NCBI RefSeq assembly: GCF_008801605.1
Contig: NZ_VZPJ01000005.1
Location: 310,001 to 374,000 of the forward strand
Source: Pseudomonas brassicacearum subsp. brassicacearum
Lineage (GTDB): Bacteria; Pseudomonadota; Gammaproteobacteria; Pseudomonadales; Pseudomonadaceae
Direction: 5' to 3'
Length of the DNA: 64,000 bases
The translations under genes were made by a program, and so were the position numbers. A model generated the notes under the pieces. The model did not search any database. It had not been told where the DNA came from and saw only the letters and a program-made list of their open reading frames with translations. Positions within the stretch are counted from its first letter, which is position 1; every line of letters starts with the position of its first letter. Below are positions 47,576 to 56,306 of this stretch, piece by piece.

Positions 47576-49861
47576 TCACTCAAATTGCTCAAGGTCACTG
47601 CCTGAACCGTCGGCATCCGCGGGCTGAGGAAGCTGTTCAGCGAGAACCGTAAGATGTATAGAAGCGAACTGGTGGGCCGTTATCCTCGCTGGCTTTCCAT
47701 CCTGATAGTACTGAGGGTCGTCCAGCTCGGCACCGTAACGGGTACGGAGGTTATCAAAAACGTAGTCCGGTGAAATTATTGACGCGACACTGTTGTAGGT
47801 CTCGCGCCTTAGGTCAGACCTAACCGGCAGGCCGCTTTCTACCTCCCATCCTTCTCCAATGTAGGTGTCGAGAAAGTCATCCAGCTTCGCAGGGTCTTTA
47901 TCAAAAAGCTCACGCAAGCCCTCTTCGATCTCTTCTCGATTTCTTCCGTGCTGCCAGTACCAGTAAAGATTTGGTGCGTCTCTTCCTGCCTGCATGAACA
48001 ACGGTTCAACTTCGTTCGCGTCACGGATGCGAACAGCGAACTGTTGGTAAAGAACGTCGTCCGCTCCATCAGGAAGAACTCGTCGCTCCTCTGGTGTGTC
48101 CTTTGAGTGTGTGAGCCAACGAACGCACTCCATACCCATAGCCATTGGATGCGCCGCTCCAAGTACTGCCTCAGCGGCTGACTGCCTGTCTGATAAGGGA
48201 ATACGCCTGATAAGTTGAGAAATCAGCATACCGGCGTACATCATCGTGCCGCCCATTACGAACGCTCCGCGTTCGCGCGGAAGAAGATCTCCGTTCCTCG
48301 CAACAGCGATTGCTATCGCTAACGCCGATACTTCATCCAGAGAGTTCGCACGATCTCGAAGTGCTTGGATCAATTGCGGCATGACGCGCTTGGAATACGT
48401 GCTCAGCAGACTGCGCTGCGAATCGGCATCTGCTGCGACGAGGGCGTCTACCAAGTCTGTTAAACGATTATCCGATATATCTCCTTCAGGCACTCCGTAA
48501 ACGAAGTAGCGTTTGAAATACCGACTCGAACAGACTCTTCGCTCTCTAGCCCACCTCTCCTCCCAATCGCCCCCGTACATCATGTTGCTGATTCGCGGAA
48601 AAAGAGGTTTCAAAAATCGCTCTCGCACCTGGCCTCGCTCTTCTGAGGAAGAACCCGGCATTGCGATTTCGAGGAGTCGATCAACGGCGGACGGAGGTTT
48701 TTCCAAACCTCGCAAAGCTTCACGGGACTCCCCTTTTAAAAACAAATCTGCGTTGTCGCGAATTGCTGTATGAAGCTTCGGGTACAACACCCTGAGCCCT
48801 TCAACAAGCATGAACTCAGCGATGTTGACCTCCCCCTTGACGAGTGGAAGTGCAAACATCAGTGCGTTTGTGTACAGCTTGGCAACTCGTGGAGTTTCAA
48901 GCTTCGGCTCAAGCCCGTCTACAAAATGGCGACAGAATACGTCGACCTGACGCTGGTCAAGAACAATCCCTGCTTGATTGAGAGCATGTTCGACGCCCTC
49001 GAAAGCGATCTCTCGCAGACTCATTTGATCAGCAGGTGGTAAATGCAAAGGTACCTGAATGATTTTTTCGAGAAACGCGCGCCCTGCTTCTTGTCCACCG
49101 GCGCCGTAACGCTCACCCAATGCAGCAGCGACTACCTCGTCATCGAAAGCCAGAACGTAGCAGGTGTACTTGAAGCTTGCCGAGAGCTTTACCAGCTTGA
49201 AAATGGCATGGGTTTCTTGTCTGTCCAACCGGTCAATATCATCGATAAGGATGACCAATCTTTTCCCGCTTTGGCCCAGAAGAGCGTCAATTTGATCCTT
49301 AAGCTTATCGAGACTGACTTTGGATAATGACTCTCCGATCTGCTTGGCAGCTTCCCCTGGATTGATCTCTACACCCGGCAGAGCGACTGAGATGACAGAC
49401 AGGATCCCTCCGTAGGACTCAAGCAGCGCAGCCGCTTTTTCTTTGAACGCTGGCTCTTTGCCCAAGGCCTCAGCCAGGGTCGCAAAAAAACCGCGCAAAA
49501 GCGCGTCTTCTGAAGGAAAGTGCCAAGGATTGAATCGTATTGTAACGACCTGTCCGTGCTGATCTAGCGACTCCTCCATCATCTTGAGAACTGAAGTTTT
49601 TCCATCTCCCCACGGGCCAAACAGACCGATGACGATGCTTGAGGGATCGCGGCGCCTAGCGATTGTCTCAGCGATACGCGCTGCGTAAGGCGCTCGCCCG
49701 AACCTATCTTGATGTTTTGAGGTGATGGGTTCGTCCGAGAAGTACTGATCGCCATCCTCGTCGCTTTCTCGATCGTGACCAACCAGTTCCTCTGCCGGAG
49801 CATCCGACGAGGCTTTTGAGCCTTGAGCGCCCATACCAAAAAGCTTGCGAATCCATTTCAC
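47576..49861 (-). CDS. KAP family P-loop NTPase
   Basis: A 761-residue protein of the KAP NTPase group. It has Walker A at 79-90 (GLFGPWGDGKTS), the KAP-typical RFNPWHF at 109-115 and Walker B at 202-210 (LVILIDDIDRL). The long C-terminal region (about 380-761) is helical and unassigned. I see no membrane segments between the motifs, so it is the soluble form. KAP NTPases occur in several anti-phage systems (PifA, QatA), so defence is a reasonable inference; no known partner gene is adjacent. AAGGAG lies ten bases before the ATG. Confidence 0.85.
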   Translation of the reverse strand: MKWIRKLFGMGAQGSKASSDAPAEELVGHDRESDEDGDQYFSDEPITSKHQDRFGRAPYAARIAETIARRRDPSSIVIGLFGPWGDGKTSVLKMMEESLDQHGQVVTIRFNPWHFPSEDALLRGFFATLAEALGKEPAFKEKAAALLESYGGILSVISVALPGVEINPGEAAKQIGESLSKVSLDKLKDQIDALLGQSGKRLVILIDDIDRLDRQETHAIFKLVKLSASFKYTCYVLAFDDEVVAAALGERYGAGGQEAGRAFLEKIIQVPLHLPPADQMSLREIAFEGVEHALNQAGIVLDQRQVDVFCRHFVDGLEPKLETPRVAKLYTNALMFALPLVKGEVNIAEFMLVEGLRVLYPKLHTAIRDNADLFLKGESREALRGLEKPPSAVDRLLEIAMPGSSSEERGQVRERFLKPLFPRISNMMYGGDWEERWARERRVCSSRYFKRYFVYGVPEGDISDNRLTDLVDALVAADADSQRSLLSTYSKRVMPQLIQALRDRANSLDEVSALAIAIAVARNGDLLPRERGAFVMGGTMMYAGMLISQLIRRIPLSDRQSAAEAVLGAAHPMAMGMECVRWLTHSKDTPEERRVLPDGADDVLYQQFAVRIRDANEVEPLFMQAGRDAPNLYWYWQHGRNREEIEEGLRELFDKDPAKLDDFLDTYIGEGWEVESGLPVRSDLRRETYNSVASIISPDYVFDNLRTRYGAELDDPQYYQDGKPARITAHQFASIHLTVLAEQLPQPADADGSGSDLEQFE

Positions 49862-50094
49862 GACTCTCTCCTTGATGTCTCTGTAACTCTTACGGGCTGA
49901 TGCCCTTGCTTCGCTTTGTACAAGCCTGCTTAGCTAGAGCGAGATACGAACTACCCACCTCATGAATGTACGTTTTCTCTCATATTTGGTGGGTCGACAA
50001 CAAGGATTTCTCCAGTCAGGCGCCGACCTCCGTGATCATGCTGGCAATTTGGTTTGGAATCGGGTGTGATAGCGGGGGCAGATGGAGCTGATAG

Positions 50095-50697
50095 ATGGAA
50101 GCGAAAGACTTAATGACGTTGGCTCTTTCAGGCGGGGCATTGCTCGTTTCCTTCGCAGCGTTGTATTTTTCTCAACTACACAAACCTTCCAGCGCGATGT
50201 TGATCCTTCTCGAAAGAACGTTTACACCTGAGTCAATTTTATTGCAATTTGGAGACAATATTTACGATACACCTGAGGATCGTCTTGTTAGTCCCGCGAC
50301 ACGGCACCTCAGGTACACCTTAAGCAATACCGGCAAACAGGCACTATATGTAAAATCTGTTGAGATTCTCAGAGGACCTGACAAGCGAGGGCATATGCGG
50401 TCAAGTCATTCGTTCACGATTTTATACGACACTGAGATAAATTCCTGCCTACTCGATCCGGGGCAGATTCTGCCAATTAATATAAATCATCCCGTTGAAT
50501 TTGAGCTGCCAAGTGATTTTGACTATGCCTTCAATGCCTATGAGCTAGTTAGCATTGAGTTGATTTCGGCTGACGGCGCACGATATCAAATATGTCATGA
50601 TATTTCAGATCTTGGAACCAGCGGGCCTGAGTTTCATCACCCTCTATGGGACGGTGTCGCTCTCGGGGCTCCAGTAAGAGGCTCCGGATTTATGTAA
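50095..50697 (+). CDS. Hypothetical membrane-anchored protein
   Basis: A 200-residue protein with one N-terminal membrane segment (about 7-26, LALSGGALLVSFAALYF) and a beta-rich soluble part. It is divergent from the KAP NTPase gene across 233 bases. GGAG precedes the ATG. No family recognised; the low GC fits the rest of the cargo. Confidence 0.7.
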   Translation: MEAKDLMTLALSGGALLVSFAALYFSQLHKPSSAMLILLERTFTPESILLQFGDNIYDTPEDRLVSPATRHLRYTLSNTGKQALYVKSVEILRGPDKRGHMRSSHSFTILYDTEINSCLLDPGQILPININHPVEFELPSDFDYAFNAYELVSIELISADGARYQICHDISDLGTSGPEFHHPLWDGVALGAPVRGSGFM

Positions 50698-50794
50698 ATA
50701 ACAATCAAGACGCCCAACTGCATGGTTGAAATTTTTTGGGGTTGGGGTATATCGTCATTGTCCGCATTGCGTGGACTAATGGAGAAATCAGCAG

Positions 50795-51082
50795 ATGGAA
50801 GTCAGAACTCCACTCACAACCGAGATGAACAGAACAATAAAAAAACAGCAATTTTATAGGGATAATCCAGTCATCGTTGTATTCAAGTGCTGCAGGAATA
50901 CGTCACAGGTTTTGAATCCAACCTCAGTGAAAAGGAGACAGATTTATTTGCTGGAGATAAATTCGCCCCCTTTTTCTCAAGACCATAACAGGCTGACAGG
51001 GCGACCAAATAAGCTTAGTTTCTATCTAAAAAGCAATTATGATAGGGTCAGTTATGCAAAAAAATTACCCGGCGCGCACTAA
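50795..51082 (+). CDS. Doubtful small ORF
   Basis: A 95-residue basic frame (MEVRTPLTTEMNRTIKKQQ) between two better-supported genes. No family, no clear ribosome-binding site. It may be chance; listed because the stretch is otherwise empty. Confidence 0.3.
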   Translation: MEVRTPLTTEMNRTIKKQQFYRDNPVIVVFKCCRNTSQVLNPTSVKRRQIYLLEINSPPFSQDHNRLTGRPNKLSFYLKSNYDRVSYAKKLPGAH

Positions 51083-51134
51083 AAATGGTAATTTTCTGCA
51101 CTTTCACAGCTATCTAAATAGAGCGTTTTAGCGC

Positions 51135-51902
51135 ATGGAAAAAGTAAGAATAAAACTCGTAACCATTAGCCATATTCCTCTGCACCTCAACCTCCAAGAG
51201 GTGTCAAGCTGGAAATCTGAAGTATTTGAATTGATTGGTGACATTGACAATCTTTCATTGCGATGTGACTCAGACGAGGCTAACTGGGCTTATTCCGATA
51301 TGCTACTGAAGACTCAGTTCCCTCCGAATGCTGGCGCTGACTTCTCAATTGCATTAGTTAACGTTCCAATTGAAGATAACTGGTACTCTCGGCGCCTCGG
51401 AAATAATAAAATTGTTCTAACATTCTGCCAAATTCGAGAATTCCTGAACTGGGAAAACATACCACTTGAAAATGTTGTTCTCCGGGTTCTATATAGCTAC
51501 ACGTTGCTCTACAGACGCTCCGGAAATAAAATCCCTGGTTTTGGAGTAGCACCAAGCTTCACCCACGACGAAACACGCGGCTGTCTTTTTGATATGAATG
51601 GCATTAAGTCTGATCTCGTCGAATCCTGTGACAAACCTATTGTATGCGGAGAGTGCGAGGAACGACTAAAAAATGAAAGAATTTCAACGAAAATGATTAA
51701 AACGGTACAAAAAGAAATTAAAAACATTCGAAAGCACCTTTATTACAGGGCGTTCGATTTCGTAAAGACGAAGCCCCTAGCAGCCCTAGCAATATCGAGC
51801 GTATTTGCTATTTCATTAGGTGTTACAGGATCCTTAACAGCTTCGTATATTTACGACTCCTTTAAAACTCAGCTGCCCACCGAAGTTAATTCAGAGAAAT
51901 AA
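51135..51902 (+). CDS. Hypothetical protein with Cys-rich motif and C-terminal membrane segment
   Basis: A 255-residue protein. The N-terminal 150 residues are mixed alpha/beta; Cys-rich CLFDMNGIKSDLVESC followed by CGECEERL (about 154-180) looks like a zinc-binding site; a coiled segment leads to a membrane segment at about 217-238 (LAALAISSVFAISLGVTGSL) with a short tail. I do not recognise the family. The layout sensor/enzyme plus tail anchor is like some defence effectors, but that is only a resemblance. Confidence 0.68.
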   Translation: MEKVRIKLVTISHIPLHLNLQEVSSWKSEVFELIGDIDNLSLRCDSDEANWAYSDMLLKTQFPPNAGADFSIALVNVPIEDNWYSRRLGNNKIVLTFCQIREFLNWENIPLENVVLRVLYSYTLLYRRSGNKIPGFGVAPSFTHDETRGCLFDMNGIKSDLVESCDKPIVCGECEERLKNERISTKMIKTVQKEIKNIRKHLYYRAFDFVKTKPLAALAISSVFAISLGVTGSLTASYIYDSFKTQLPTEVNSEK

Positions 51903-52195
51903 TAAGCTGAATCGCTCCGGACTTTGCATAAAAGCCGATGACTGCTTTTGGCCGATAGCTGCCTGTTCTCCAGGGCTGCTAGCGGCTAAATATGTTCAGC
52001 TCCGCGTCTTGGCACAAGCTGCGTGCTAAGTCATCGGTCATAGGTGAAGCCAGTCTTAGACTAGGTTTTTCATATGCATTCAGGGCTACATATGAACGGC
52101 AACCTCCGTAAAGGCGTCCATCAAATACAGGCCTAAGACGAACACATAACAAAAGGATTGTCGTCTATTTATGCCCAACGGATGCGCTTTGACGT
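51903..52195. other. Intergenic stretch with a dispersed repeat
   Basis: About 290 bases; contains GACTGCTTTTGGCCGATAGC (51940-51963), a copy of the dispersed island element. Nothing else seen. Confidence 0.5.
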
Positions 52196-52672
52196 CTAAA
52201 TGTTGCACTCATTACGTTTGATTGTTCGCTCAAAAAGATAAGTCCCGTCCGCGTTGATCATTGTGTGGTTTATGGAGTACCCCAGCTTCAATATTGTTTG
52301 TGTGAAAGGCTGGCTACAACCATTTTTCAAAATATATGGAAATATATACTGCTCAGCCCATACTTTTGGCCACTCACTACCTGCTTTCCGTTCCAGCCCT
52401 GCCAGAAGCTGTGCACGGGTCAGATTTCCTTGCGTAGCTGCGCCATCCAGCATTCCTGCCATATCCACGGAATACCGATATGTTAGGACATGTCCAGGCT
52501 CCAGTATCATTGATATGAGAGTCGTCCTTTTGTCTATCGGCATTGGCAACGATTGAACCACGGTGGCTATCGCCGCTCGCAGTTTGGTATCCGTTTCAGC
52601 ATCAGCGGCGAATCCGAGAGTGTAGATAAAAAGCATCGCGAGAAAAGAAGAAAAATTAATAATTTCTTTCAT
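52196..52672 (-). CDS. Hypothetical exported protein
   Basis: A 158-residue protein with a signal peptide (about 1-22, ending LGFAADA) and a soluble mature part (LPMPIDKRTTLISMILEPGHVLTYRY, GLERKAGSEWPKVWAEQY). Two cysteines near the end could form a disulfide in the periplasm. Function unknown. Confidence 0.7.
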   Translation of the reverse strand: MKEIINFSSFLAMLFIYTLGFAADAETDTKLRAAIATVVQSLPMPIDKRTTLISMILEPGHVLTYRYSVDMAGMLDGAATQGNLTRAQLLAGLERKAGSEWPKVWAEQYIFPYILKNGCSQPFTQTILKLGYSINHTMINADGTYLFERTIKRNECNI

Positions 52673-53054
52673 GTCAACGCTCCATCGTGATCGCCATAGC
52701 GAGATCCTACGTGCTTGTACAGTATAGCTGTGGATCCGGATTCTTCTGTGGAGGTGAGAACCGCCCGTAATGGCATCGATTGATCATGGGGTTACCTTCA
52801 GTGGCTGTCTGCTTCTGGCCGAATGTGGACGGTGGACACGGCGATGGCAAATGAGTAGTGTCACCGATGATGAATTCGAATTTGGAGGGTAGCAGGGCTT
52901 TCCGTCATCCATGTCGCGTCTCTCCCAGAGCTACCGCGACCACCTTAAAGCTGGACAAGGACTAACAGGGCGACAAGGAACATTATGCGACACGCCATCG
53001 CGATTGAGATCGCGATGGCATATCAATGACAGTTGGGCTTAATGGGCGTGACTT
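52673..53054. other. Intergenic stretch with a hairpin and a dispersed repeat
   Basis: About 380 bases. A GCTGTCTGCTTCTGGCCGAA element is at 52803-52829. GCCATCGCGAT and ATCGCGATGGC (52994-53019) form a perfect 11-bp stem with loop TGAG, without T-run, 36 bases ahead of the next gene. Confidence 0.55.
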
Positions 53055-53831
53055 ATGCCAAGTTTTGTATGGGACAGAGACACAGAGGATGCATGGAATG
53101 AACCCTATGAGTATGGGGGGCAAGAGCAGTTTCATCGAGAGGCTTGTAAAGTTCTATCATCAATAAAATGTCACTATGCAGAAAAAGACATGCACTTTGA
53201 TCGAGATGAACAAACTCTCGACAAAGCGATCTGGCTAATACAAATAGATGCCTTAGAGGCGCTAATAGATGCCTTAAAGTTAACAGAGGAAAAGAGGCAT
53301 CGAATTGCTTCGCGCTTATTTCGTGATGCGGTAGAAACAATGGATATTTCGGCCTACTTCTATTTGGCTGGTGACGGGGCAAGGAAAAATCTCGCGAAGT
53401 GGTATAACAACGAAGTCATTCCACATAGGGTGTTTAGAGAATTCATAAAAAAATTCGAATGCCAGGATAAAGCTAAAAACTTAAGCGATCTTTACAGCGA
53501 CCTCAGCAAGTATACACATAGGACACATAGTGCGATAACCAAAAGCTACCTGCTCGGCAGAAACAACAAAATTGCCTATGACGGCTTTTCCGAGACCGGT
53601 TATAGAGTACTTCCGCATGTCATATCTCTTTCGTATGCAATAATCGCGGCATTGATCAAGAGATTTATCACGATTGCCGAGAATAGCCATCAAATCGACT
53701 CTGCAAAAGTTCGCGATATTTGGGAAACATCATTGGAGCAAGAAACAGTGCCAAGACGCTTTGGTCCAGGCCCAGGTCAGATGCTTAGAAGCGCTCCTAT
53801 AGCGTTTGAGCTAAAGTTGGATGAAGGTTAA
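53055..53831 (+). CDS. Hypothetical helical protein at the island's right end
   Basis: A 258-residue, mostly helical soluble protein. LYSDLSKYTHRTHSAI resembles a motif of HEPN-like and DUF5677-type proteins that bind or cut RNA, but the exact R-x4-6-H pattern is not present. No family can be named with safety. Low GC, last gene before attR. Confidence 0.65.
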   Translation: MPSFVWDRDTEDAWNEPYEYGGQEQFHREACKVLSSIKCHYAEKDMHFDRDEQTLDKAIWLIQIDALEALIDALKLTEEKRHRIASRLFRDAVETMDISAYFYLAGDGARKNLAKWYNNEVIPHRVFREFIKKFECQDKAKNLSDLYSDLSKYTHRTHSAITKSYLLGRNNKIAYDGFSETGYRVLPHVISLSYAIIAALIKRFITIAENSHQIDSAKVRDIWETSLEQETVPRRFGPGPGQMLRSAPIAFELKLDEG

Positions 53832-54107
53832 CGGAGTTTTCCCTAGTTTTGCTGATGGGTTGAGTGTCTGCTTTTGGCCGGTTTCTGCCTGTTGCCACCT
53901 TCCGATTCGGATCGATTGCTGCCCGTTGTCCCGACTGCGGCGAGAAGATCACTGCTTATCATGGATGCGAAGCAAGGTTTTCAGGTCGAATACAGGCGGG
54001 GGTCAACGGAATGCTATCTCATGAGGTATTCCATTTGGTATTCCAATCAAAATACACAACTAATATTAACTATAATAATCAATAAGATAAATTACCGTTT
54101 CAGATTA
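53832..54107. other. Right end of the island with arm-type sites
   Basis: Holds a dispersed element copy (GTCTGCTTTTGGCCGGTTTC, 53865-53895), two GGTATTCC sites at 54025 and 54037 (12-bp spacing, as at the left end) and an AT-rich stretch before attR. Confidence 0.6.
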
Positions 54108-54162
54108 CCCCGGCCCACCACTTCATCATCTAAAGACGTCCACGGACGTCTTTTTTTGTGCC
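54108..54162 (+). repeat. attR: copy of the ssrA 3' end and terminator
   Basis: CCCCGGC-CCACCA, CTTCATCATC and the ssrA terminator hairpin. Thirty-six bases from 54127 on match attL exactly. One base is missing in the tRNA-like part, so this copy could not make a working tmRNA end. Confidence 0.9.
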
Positions 54163-54376
54163 ATACCAAAACTCTCCCACGCCTGCTCCCGCCCCTGCGC
54201 GTCTCCAACCCAAGAGTATGGCCGGAGGGAACGACCCACGTCGTACCGGCCACCGAGACCAACATCACGCCATTGATGGCATACACCAGTTGCCCTTCGG
54301 CATGCCGATGCGAAGCCACTATGTCCCCATGACCGTAGTTACCGGCCAACGTCGCCAGGGCTGTACACGCAGCCAT
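54163..54376 (-). pseudogene. Fragment of an AraC-type regulator (cupin part)
   Basis: The frame from 54376 gives GDIVASHRHAEGQLVYAINGV and VPSGHTL, the sensor-domain pattern of AraC regulators with a cupin fold (HRHARGQL...VPPG type). The reading then runs into attR, and no helix-turn-helix part remains. It starts just after the leuA stop. It is a remnant, probably damaged before or by island entry. Confidence 0.5.
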
Positions 54377-54377
54377 C

Positions 54378-56072
54378 TCAGCAAGGCACCCCAGCGTTCA
54401 TCACGCTGAGCAGCCCCAGGCGCGATGCGTGATTGACGGCGCTTGTCACCGCCTTGAGGGACGCCAGCAAACTACTGCCGTCGCGCGCGGCGCCAAATAG
54501 CAGCCGGTTATTCACGCGAATCTCGACATAGGCAAGTGCTTCGGCCTGAGCCCCATCGCGAGCAGCGTGCTCATGATAATCGGCGATATCGAAGTGAACG
54601 CCACGCTGGGCAAATGCATCGACCAGCGCCGCCAGCGGACCGTTGCCCTCACCGCTGAGGTCGAACTTGGTGCCCCCCATGTCGAGCACGCCCTCCAGGT
54701 AAGTCACAGCGCCTTCGCTGACCAATTTAGGCTGCAACAACGTGTAGGGCGTGCCCTCATCCAGATAGTGCCGGGTAAAGCACGCAAGGATCATCTCGCT
54801 ACTGATCTCCTGGCCCGATCCATCCGCCTCTTGCTGGACTAGGTTGCTGAACTCCATCTGCAACCGGCGCGGCATCACGACCCCATGCTGTTCAAGCAGA
54901 TAGGCCACGCCGCCTTTGCCCGATTGGCTATTGACGCGGATGACCGCCTCATAACTGCGCCCCATATCCGCCGGATCAATAGGCAGATAAGGCACTTCCC
55001 AGAAGCCATCGGGATTGGCCTGGCGCACTGCAAAACCTTTCTTGATCGCGTCCTGATGGGACCCTGAAAAGGCCGTGAACACCAGCTCGCCCGCGTAAGG
55101 ATGGCGAGGATGCGTGGGCAGCTGATTACAGTGTTCCACCTCGCGCTGGACGTGGATGATGTCCGAGAAATCCAGCTGCGGATCGATACCGCTGGTGTAG
55201 AGATTCATGGCTAGGGTGAGGATATCGACATTGCCGGTTCGCTCGCCGTTACCGAACAGCGTGCCCTCGACCCGTTCGGCACCGGCCAGGCAGGCCTGCT
55301 CGGCGGTGGAAACCCCGGTGCCCCGGTCATTGTGCGGATGAACGCTGATGATCACGCTGTCACGACGGCTGAAATGCCGGCAGAACCATTCGATCTGATC
55401 GGCGAAGACATTGGCCGTGGAGACTTCGACGGTAGTCGGTAGGTTCAGGATCATCTTGTTGGAAGGCGTTGGTGCAAAGACATCCGTCACCGCCTCGCAG
55501 ACTTGCAATGCAAAATCCAACTCGGTGAAACAAAAGGTCTCGGGGGAATACTGGAACGTCCACTGCGTCTCGGGATTGTTGTCCATGTGCTGTTTGATTT
55601 CGCGAGTGGCCTGGGTGGCAATCTCGATGCACCCGGCGCGGTCAACACCGAATACCACGTCTCGAAACACCGGGGCGGTCGCGTTGTATACATGCACGAT
55701 AGCGCGGGGAACGCCCTTCAATGCCTCGAACGTGCGCTCGATGAGATGGCTGCGGGCTTGCGTCATGACCTGAATCGTCACGTCATCGGGAATCGCACCC
55801 GTTTCGATAAGTTCGCGTACGTAATCGAAATCGGTCTGCGAAGCGGCTGGAAAACCTACTTCGATTTCCTTGAAACCGACCTTGACCAACAGGTCGAAGA
55901 AACGACGCTTACGCTCGGCATTCATCGGCTCGATCAAGGCCTGATTGCCATCGCGCATATCGACGCTGCACCAGCTAGGCGCAACGGACTGGACCTTACC
56001 GGGCCACGTGCGGTCCGGCAGATCCACTGTGGTGAAATGTCGATATTTGCTGGAAGGATCCTTAAGCATCAT
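54378..56072 (-). CDS. leuA: 2-isopropylmalate synthase (LeuA type 2)
   Basis: Condenses acetyl-CoA with 2-oxoisovalerate in leucine synthesis. The 564-residue product has the HMGL-like TIM barrel ([37 protein letters not shown]) and the C-terminal regulatory domain. Start [13 protein letters not shown] fits the family. The wording differs from the housekeeping Pseudomonas LeuA in several conserved places as I remember it ([10 protein letters not shown] in place of SSDLRDGNQS), so it may be a second copy; a genome search would tell. Confidence 0.93.
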   Translation of the reverse strand: MMLKDPSSKYRHFTTVDLPDRTWPGKVQSVAPSWCSVDMRDGNQALIEPMNAERKRRFFDLLVKVGFKEIEVGFPAASQTDFDYVRELIETGAIPDDVTIQVMTQARSHLIERTFEALKGVPRAIVHVYNATAPVFRDVVFGVDRAGCIEIATQATREIKQHMDNNPETQWTFQYSPETFCFTELDFALQVCEAVTDVFAPTPSNKMILNLPTTVEVSTANVFADQIEWFCRHFSRRDSVIISVHPHNDRGTGVSTAEQACLAGAERVEGTLFGNGERTGNVDILTLAMNLYTSGIDPQLDFSDIIHVQREVEHCNQLPTHPRHPYAGELVFTAFSGSHQDAIKKGFAVRQANPDGFWEVPYLPIDPADMGRSYEAVIRVNSQSGKGGVAYLLEQHGVVMPRRLQMEFSNLVQQEADGSGQEISSEMILACFTRHYLDEGTPYTLLQPKLVSEGAVTYLEGVLDMGGTKFDLSGEGNGPLAALVDAFAQRGVHFDIADYHEHAARDGAQAEALAYVEIRVNNRLLFGAARDGSSLLASLKAVTSAVNHASRLGLLSVMNAGVPC

Positions 56073-56306
56073 GGCGTTTATCCTTTTGATACGTCCATAG
56101 GTGGGCAGGCTCGGCATCTGACGCCGCCGAACATTGGATCCAATCATAAATGAACATAACTTGATGCAAATTGCGTTTTCCCGTCAACAACCTGAGAAAA
56201 ACCACAAAAACAACCAATAAAATTTAATATTTTGGTTATTTATGCTCAGACGCTAAGAGTTTGAACAATTTCAGTTCTTGCAGAATAGAGGTAATCCAGC
56301 CCACCC

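Larger units (their letters stand above)
35895..54162. mobile_element. Genomic island inserted at ssrA
   Basis: An 18.3-kb element bounded by a direct repeat of the ssrA 3' end and terminator (35881-35936 and 54108-54162). It begins with a P4-type integrase next to the target gene, carries two further recombinase-type genes, a DUF3987 protein, and low-GC cargo. The tmRNA gene stays intact at the left end. I found no relaxase or conjugation genes, so it is either an integrative element moved by a helper or a decayed one. Confidence 0.92.

Noticed and set aside
53823..54332. Overlapping plus-strand frames across attR
   Set aside because: They run through the dispersed repeat, arm sites and att core; no continuous protein-like sequence.
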